Shown here piece after piece: positions 57,560 through 64,000 of a stretch of 64,000 nt of DNA (position 1 is its first letter; every line of letters starts with the position of its first letter). This DNA is from Lewinellaceae bacterium (GTDB lineage: Bacteria; Bacteroidota; Bacteroidia; Chitinophagales; Saprospiraceae). A model generated the notes under the pieces. That model saw only the letters and a list, made by a program, of their open reading frames with translations. It was not told where the DNA came from and made no database searches. Location of the stretch: positions 184,327-248,326 of the forward strand of contig JADJFA010000007.1 of NCBI GenBank assembly GCA_016708875.1. The letters run 5' to 3'. A program made the position numbers and the translations under genes.

Positions 57560-60500
57560 ATGAAGCATTTTTACGGATTCCTTTCCAATCTCTTCGCCTC
57601 GATCAAACTTCAGTCGGGGAACAAAACTCATCCCAAAGCGAATGGGTTTTCTACCAACCAGAAAAATCTGGCGGGCATTTCACGTGTCCAACTTACGCTA
57701 GTGGTCATTACTGGCCTAAGCCTTTTTTCACTGCTTTTTTGGACGATGATATCGCCCGACCAGTTTCGCCAGGTCAGATTGGCAATTGGGGAGGAAATCA
57801 AATTGACTTTGTCAGCTGAAAAGCATCTGGAATACACATTCAATGCGCCTCACCAACAATGGATTGACGAGGCTGGCGTGAGCATTAGCGCCAAGAAGGA
57901 TTTGGGTCGCACAGCCGTTACGGTTTCACATCGAGCCGTAACCATAGACAAGCGATCGTCTATTCGAAAAGTTGTAGGGATTCACCCCGAACACGATGAG
58001 GATTTGGACGCAGAAATGCTTTTCACTTATACAGATGCTGAGCTCAACGGCTTGGACGAAACCAAGCTGGTGCTCTACTCTTCAAACGACAATGGGGTCA
58101 CCTGGCAATCTCATATTAATAGTGTGACAGATCCACAGACGAATACCATCCACCTGGGCGGCATTCGTCACTTTTCATTGTGGACCGCAGCGCTCCAAAT
58201 GGTGCAAGGTCCTGGTTGTGTGACGACAGGGATAGGCGCCTGGTGGAGATCGGACAATGGTTGTTCGACAACAGCCTGGAATGATTTCAGCGGCAATGGT
58301 TACCATACCACAGCGGTGAATAGTCCTGTGTTCGCCACCACAGGTGCAAACTTTAACCCGATGGTTAAGCTCACCAGCGACTACTATAAATACACCGTTG
58401 GCATTTTCAAAAACAGCCCTGGTATCGTAAACTCAAAAGTATTTGCAGTCACCATTCCCATCCAAGGCCAAAACAACCACCCTTGGGGAGAATACACGAC
58501 CAATGGCCACAACTACTTCCTCCTGGCTCCTCATTATAACAATTATACTTATCACGATGCACCCTATGGTCACCGGGTGTACAATATTTTTACCTCCAAT
58601 GGCGGTCAGTATGGCGTGCCTAATATCATTGCAGGCGAAAGGACGCAAAACAATATGTCCATCCGGACCAATGGTAAAGTCCAGAATTTCCCGGGCAGTT
58701 ATGGCGGCACCTTTACGTCTCATACAAACCTCAACTTTTTGGGTGCGCACAATGGCTCTCCAACTACCGGCGGAGCCGGGCTTGCTGAAGTGATCGTCTA
58801 CCGAGACGCATCCTCTATGACGGCCACGCAAGTACAAAAAATGAAAGCTTACCTTGCCCTAAAATATGGGATTACGCTGGACCAAACCACGCCAAAAGAT
58901 TATTTGGCAGGTGACGGAAGCAAAATGTGGGACGCAACAGCCAATGGCGCGTTCAAATACAACATCGCTGGCCTTGGCCGCGACGATTGCCAATCCCTGC
59001 ATCAAAAACAAAGCAAAAGCATAAACCCCAACCAATTCATCACTTTTGCAACCGGGAGCAGTATTAAGGCGGACAATGCCTCCAATTCCACTGCAATCAC
59101 TGCAGACAATTCCTACCTCAGCTGGGCCGACAACAATACCAGCCAAACCACCACTGTAGCCGTAGCTGGTACAAATGTGAGTGACCGGATGACACGGGTC
59201 TGGAAAGTGGACAAAACCAACTGGACAGATCAAAACATCACCGTAAAAGCGGCTGGTTATGCCAACCGTTACCTGATTATCCACAACACTTCGGCCACTT
59301 TTGCCACTGCGCCCAGCCAGGAAATTCTGTTGGATGCCAATGGTCAGGCTACTTTTAACAGCAGCCTGCTGCCTGATGGGGCTTTTTTCTCCATTGGTAA
59401 CATCGTTAAAGGCCCAGCCTGCCTCAGCGCGGGCATTGGCGGCTGGTGGCGTGCCGACCAGGAGTGTTATAGCACGTCTTGGGAGATTACAGTGGTGCAG
59501 GCCATAATGCAGTCAACGCAGGAACTCCCTCTGTGCAGGCAACTGGTGCGAACTACAATCCATTTGTAAAATTCACCAGCAATCACTACAAATACGATGA
59601 GGGGATTTTCAAAAATTCGCCTGGTATCGTTAATTCAAAGGTGTTTTCTGTGGTAGTGCCAGTTGCTGGTCAATACACAGAGCCATGGGGGGAATATACC
59701 ACCAATGGACACAGTTACCATATACATGCGCCGTATGCCAACGATCACATTTATCACGATGCTCCTTACGGCCATCGCTTTTACACGAATTTTACCACTC
59801 AAGGCGGTAAATACGGGGTGCCAAACATTATTGCAGGGGAAAGAACCCCAACCAATATGTCCATTCGCACCAACGGTAAAGTGATAAACCAAGCGGGCAA
59901 CTATACCGGGACATTTACTTCACATACCACCTTAAACTATGTTGGCGCTGTGCATGGTCTGGCCACAACTGGAGGATCTGGTGTTGCAGAGGTGATTGTT
60001 TACCGTGACGCCTCGGCCCTAACCACCACAGACGTACAAAAAATTGAAAGCTATCTGGCGCTGAAATATGGTATTACACTCGATCAGACAAGCGCTACGC
60101 ATTACCTCGCCAGTGACGGCACCAAGATGTGGGATGCAACCGACAATGCTGCATTCCGCTACAATATCGCGGGGCTAGGCAGGGATGATTGTCAGGTATT
60201 ACACCAAAAACAAAGCAAAAGTGTGAACCCCGGCCAGTTTATTGCGATGGCTACAGGCAACAGCCTTGCAACAAGCAACCAGGCTAATTTGACTGGCATA
60301 ACCACCAATAATTCCTACCTGACCTGGGGTGATAATAATGCCGGTATCACGACCATGGTGTCTGTCAGCAGCTCCAATGTAACGGACCGGATGTCGCGTG
60401 TTTGGCGGGTAGATAAAACCAACTGGACAGATCAAACCATTACCTTCCAGGCCGCAGGTTATGCTAACCGTTACCTGCTCATACACAATACCTCGGCTTC

Positions 60501-63500
60501 ATTTGCCTCCGCGCCAAGCCAGGAAATTCTTCTGGACGGCACTGGTACGGCTACATTCAGCAGCAGCTTGTTGCCTGATGGCGCCTATTTTACCCTGGGT
60601 GGCGTATTCCAGGGCCCTGGCGGGGTCAGTACTGGCATCGGCGCATGGTGGCGGTCGGACCAGTTTTGCAGCACGGCTGAGTGGAAAGATTTCAGCGGCA
60701 ACGATCACACCGCCACAGCAGTGGGCGCCCCGGCCTTCAATTCCACGGGCGCTAACTTCAACCCCTTGGTGAAATTCTCCAGCAATCATTATAAATATAC
60801 GGAAGGCGTATTCAAAAACTCGCCCGGTATAGTCAACTCCAAGATTTTCTCTGTGGTAGTACCCATCAGCGGTCAGTACAGCCAGCCTTGGGGCGAATAC
60901 ACAACCAATGGACACAACTACCAAATGCACGCGCCGCATGCTAACGGCACAGTTTACCACTACGCACCCTACGGTTACCGCGTCACGAATGTGTTCACCG
61001 CTCAGGGTGGTCAATACGGCGTACCGAACATCATGGCTGGCGAGCGCAGTCAGACGAATATGTCTATCCGCACCAACGGCAAGGTGCAGAACTTTCCGGG
61101 CAGCTACACTGGCACATTTACCTCACACACCGATTTAAACTACGTTGGCGCGGTACATGGGCTGGCTTCCTCGGGAGGCTCCGGCCTGGCGGAGATGATC
61201 GTATACCGCGACGCTTCGACCATGACGGTCCAGCAGGTGCAGCAAATTGAGAGTTACCTGGCGCTGAAATACGGCATAACCCTCGACCAAACCACGCCGC
61301 GCGACTATTTGGCAAGCGACGGGAGCGAGATGTGGGACGCCAACGGCAACGTCGCGCATCGCTTCAACGTTGCCGGCCTGGGTCGCGATGACGCACAGAT
61401 TCTACACCAAAAACAGAGCAAAAGTGTGAATCCGAGCCAGTTTATCACGTTTGCCATGGGCGACAGTATCGCCGCCAGCAATGCCAATAATCCCAAAAAT
61501 ATTACCAACAATAAGTCCTTCCTCGTTTGGGGCGATGACAACGGCAACCGCTTTAACTCGGTCGCCATCACCGGTTCCTCCAACGTGACCGGCCGTATGG
61601 GCCGCGTCTGGCGTGTGGACAAAACCAACTGGGCAGACCAAAATATTACCTTCAAAGCAGCAGGTTATCCCAATCGTTACCTGCTCATACACAATACTTC
61701 AGCAAGTTTTGCGAGCGCACCTACTCAGGAAATTTTGCTGGATGGTACAGGCACAGCCACTTTCAACAGCAGCCTGCTACCCGATGGCGCTTATTTCACT
61801 ATCGGTGATGCATTGAAAGGCCCCGGTTGCGTGAATGCTGGCGTGGGCGCCTGGTGGAAATCTGATTTTGAAATGGGGGTAACTTTCTGGAACGATTACA
61901 GCGGCAACGATAAACATGCACGCAATCAAGGCTCACCCAGCCCGCAAGCGACTGGCGCAAACTTCAACCCGTATGTAAAATTCTTTAGCAACCACTACCG
62001 GTATGACGAGGGTGTATTTAAGGATGCTCCAGGTATTGTTAATTCAAAAGTATTTACGGTAGTAGTACCACTCGCCGGGCAATACACAGAGCCTTGGGGA
62101 GAATACACCACCAATGGACATAATTATCACCTTCACGCCCCGCACGTCAACGGCAATATCTACCACGATGCTCCTTACGGACACCGTGTAGCCGTTGGAT
62201 TTACCGCTCAAGGTGCTCAACTAGACGTACCGAATATCATTGCAGGTGAGCGAACACAAACGAATATGTCTATTCGCACCAATGGTAAAGTGTTCAATCA
62301 GCCTGGCAGCTACGGTGGCACATTTACCTCTCATACAGACCTCAACTTTATTGGTGCGTCCCATGGCCTGGCTACCTCAGGTGGGTCTGGTGTGGCAGAG
62401 GTGATCGTCTATCGCGACGCCTCAGGAATGACAGCAACGGAGGTGCAAAAGATCGAAAGTTATCTTGCACTCAAATACGGTATCACACTTGACCAAACAA
62501 CGGCCACCAGCTATTTAGCAGGTGACGGCACCACTAAAATGTGGGACCATACAGCAAATGGTGGTTTCAAGTACAACATTGCCGGCATCGGGCGGGACAA
62601 CTGCCAGCAACTCCATCAGAAGCAAAGCAAAAGTGTGAACCCAAAACAGTTCATCACCCTCGCTTTGGGCGACAGCATTGCGAACAGCAATAACAACAAT
62701 CCAAAATCGGTCACAAACGACAAAAGCTTCCTGGTTTGGGCAGACGATAACACCAGCCGCTTTACAACAGCTGCGGTCACTGCTACCAATGTGACTACCC
62801 GCATGACCCGGGTCTGGAAAGTGGACAAAACCAACTGGGCCGATCAAAATGTAACGTTCAAAGCGACGGGCTACCCGAACAGGTACCTGCTTATTCACAA
62901 TACGTCGGCCACTTTTGCCAGTGCGCCCAGCCAAGAAATCTTGTTGGACGGAACTGGTACGGCTACATTCAACAGCAGCCTGCTGCCTGACGGAGCATTT
63001 TTCACCATCGGCGACGCCTTGTTAGGCCCCGGCTGTGTAAACGCAGGCATTGGCGCCTGGTGGAAAGCCGACTACGAAATGACCGGAACGTATTGGAACG
63101 ATTACAGCGGTAACGATAAAAACACCACCAATGCAGGTTCGCCAACGCCTTATGCAAGTGGCGCTAACTTCAACCCGCTTGTACGATTTAATGGCAACCA
63201 CTACACCTACCCGGAAGGTATATTCAAGGATGCTCCGGGCATTGTAAATTCGATGGTATTTATTGCGAATTTGCCTGTAAATGGTGCTCAGAACTATCCA
63301 TGGGGAGAATACACTACGAATGGACACAACTACTACTGGCTTGCTCCCTATGTGAACAACATAACCCACCATGATGCGCCGTATGGTTACCGGGTGACCA
63401 ATACTTTCACCACGCAAGGTGGCCAATACAACGTACCAAATATCATCGCAGGTGTACGGACACAAACCAATATGTCTATCCGAACCAATGGTAAGGTACA

Positions 63501-64000
63501 GAATTTTCCAGGCAGCTACGGGGGGACTTTTACCTCTCATACAGTCTATAACCACCTTGGAGCACACCATGGTGCGGCCTCTAACGGGAACACAGGGTTG
63601 GCGGAAGTAATTGTTTATCGCGATGCCTCGGCAATGACTGCCACGGACGTGCAAAAAATCGAAAGTTATCTGGCGTTAAAATACGGTATTACGCTGGACC
63701 AAACGACTGCTACGGACTACCTGGCTTCCAACGGTACCACCAAAATGTGGGATGCTACAGTCAACGCCGCCTACAGATACAACATCGCGGGTATAGGCAA
63801 GGACATCTGTCAGCAACTACACCAGAAGCAAAGCCGAAGTGTTAACCCTAGTCAGTTTATCACTTTTTCGCTGGGCGACAATATCCCGGTAAGTAATAAC
63901 ACCAACTTAAATTCAGTGACCAATGACAGATCCTTCTTCACATGGGGTGATGACAATGGTACACTGCAAGCCTCTATTAGCGTCAACGCCTCCAGTGTAA
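57560..64000 (+). CDS. Giant modular protein with ~400-residue repeats, partial at right edge, one frameshift
   Basis: Starts MKHFYGFLSNLFASIKLQSG. A hydrophobic segment at about residues 44-64 (VQLTLVVITGLSLFSLLFW) is a signal anchor, and about 150 residues of beta-rich sequence follow. Then near-identical modules begin at 58208, 59411, 60613, 61819 and 63025, each about 1,200 nt: GPGCV-AGIGAWWKSD, W-DYSGND, TGANFNP, IVNSKVF, PWGEYTTNGHNY, MSIRTNGKV, GGTFTSHT, LAEVIVYRDAS, SYLALKYGITLDQT, IAGLGRDDCQ-LHQKQSKS, RVW-VDKTNW, EILLDGTGTATFNSSLLPDGA. The YLALKYGIT and GLGRDD marks are those of LamG-like/DUF8202-type surface proteins. One base is missing at 59479-59483; otherwise the frame is open to base 64000. 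Probably a surface or secreted adhesin; the C-terminus is outside the window. Confidence 0.8.

Overview
Organism: the window reads as a chromosomal piece of a Bacteroidota bacterium, most likely a member of the Saprospiria. The grounds are Bacteroidota-type promoters (TAnnTTTG -7 boxes), several type IX secretion (T9SS) cargo proteins with type A or type B C-terminal sorting domains, a SprB-like Ig/PKD adhesin, ELWxxDGT-repeat, astacin and gingipain-like (C25) secreted proteins, a GldM C-terminal domain, and a LytTR membrane regulator. Housekeeping genes (tig, clpP, uvrC, accB, gcvT, groES, groEL) are intact. Many secreted and accessory genes carry single-base frameshifts, and accC carries one near its end. 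This fits uncorrected long-read (MAG-type) indel errors better than true gene decay, although I cannot decide that from sequence alone. Genus and habitat are not determinable here. Layout 1-16 kb: an ELWxxDGT secreted protein (partial, minus), a small lipoprotein, a frameshifted helical protein of unknown function, an astacin-like lipoprotein protease, a THUMP-like-domain methyltransferase, a UPF0175/DUF3368 toxin-antitoxin pair, an OmpA-family protein, tRNA-Leu(TAG), trigger factor, ClpP, a diheme cytochrome c peroxidase with a short C-terminus, an outer-membrane lipoprotein, and a BlaI/M56 pair in which the M56 sensor ends in a GldM-type domain. Layout 16-44 kb: an exported RidA homologue, a tight two-gene module (small basic protein plus a deoxyribosyltransferase/TIR-like protein), a REP-associated transposase framed by inverted REP hairpins, uvrC, a 2,037-codon SprB-like T9SS type B adhesin with one in-frame stop, an MsbA-type ABC exporter operon, a TspO/MBR-like protein, an MFS exporter, accB-accC, a C1 peptidase-gcvT pair, a LytTR regulator, an ECF sigma factor with a TonB-domain anti-sigma-like partner, groES-groEL and a TPR-membrane-HTH regulator. 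Layout 44-64 kb: a T9SS cargo region with a thermolysin-like M4 protease, a CPGES-repeat protein, a small T9SS protein and a C25 protease, followed by an unknown helical protein, a structured non-coding region and a giant protein built from about 400-residue modules that runs off the right edge. No T9SS machinery gene lies in the window. Intergenic DNA is unusually rich in large hairpins. At least eight different palindrome families sit at gene ends, some as dispersed copies and one as a perfect 78-bp palindrome between accB and accC. Another palindromic family is inserted in frame inside at least three protein-coding genes. The items most worth a second look are the M56-GldM fusion with its duplicated operator, the two-gene module at 17.6-18.5 kb, the palindromes inside genes and inside the accBC operon, the REP-transposase cluster, the leader of the giant modular gene, and that gene's near-identical repeats.
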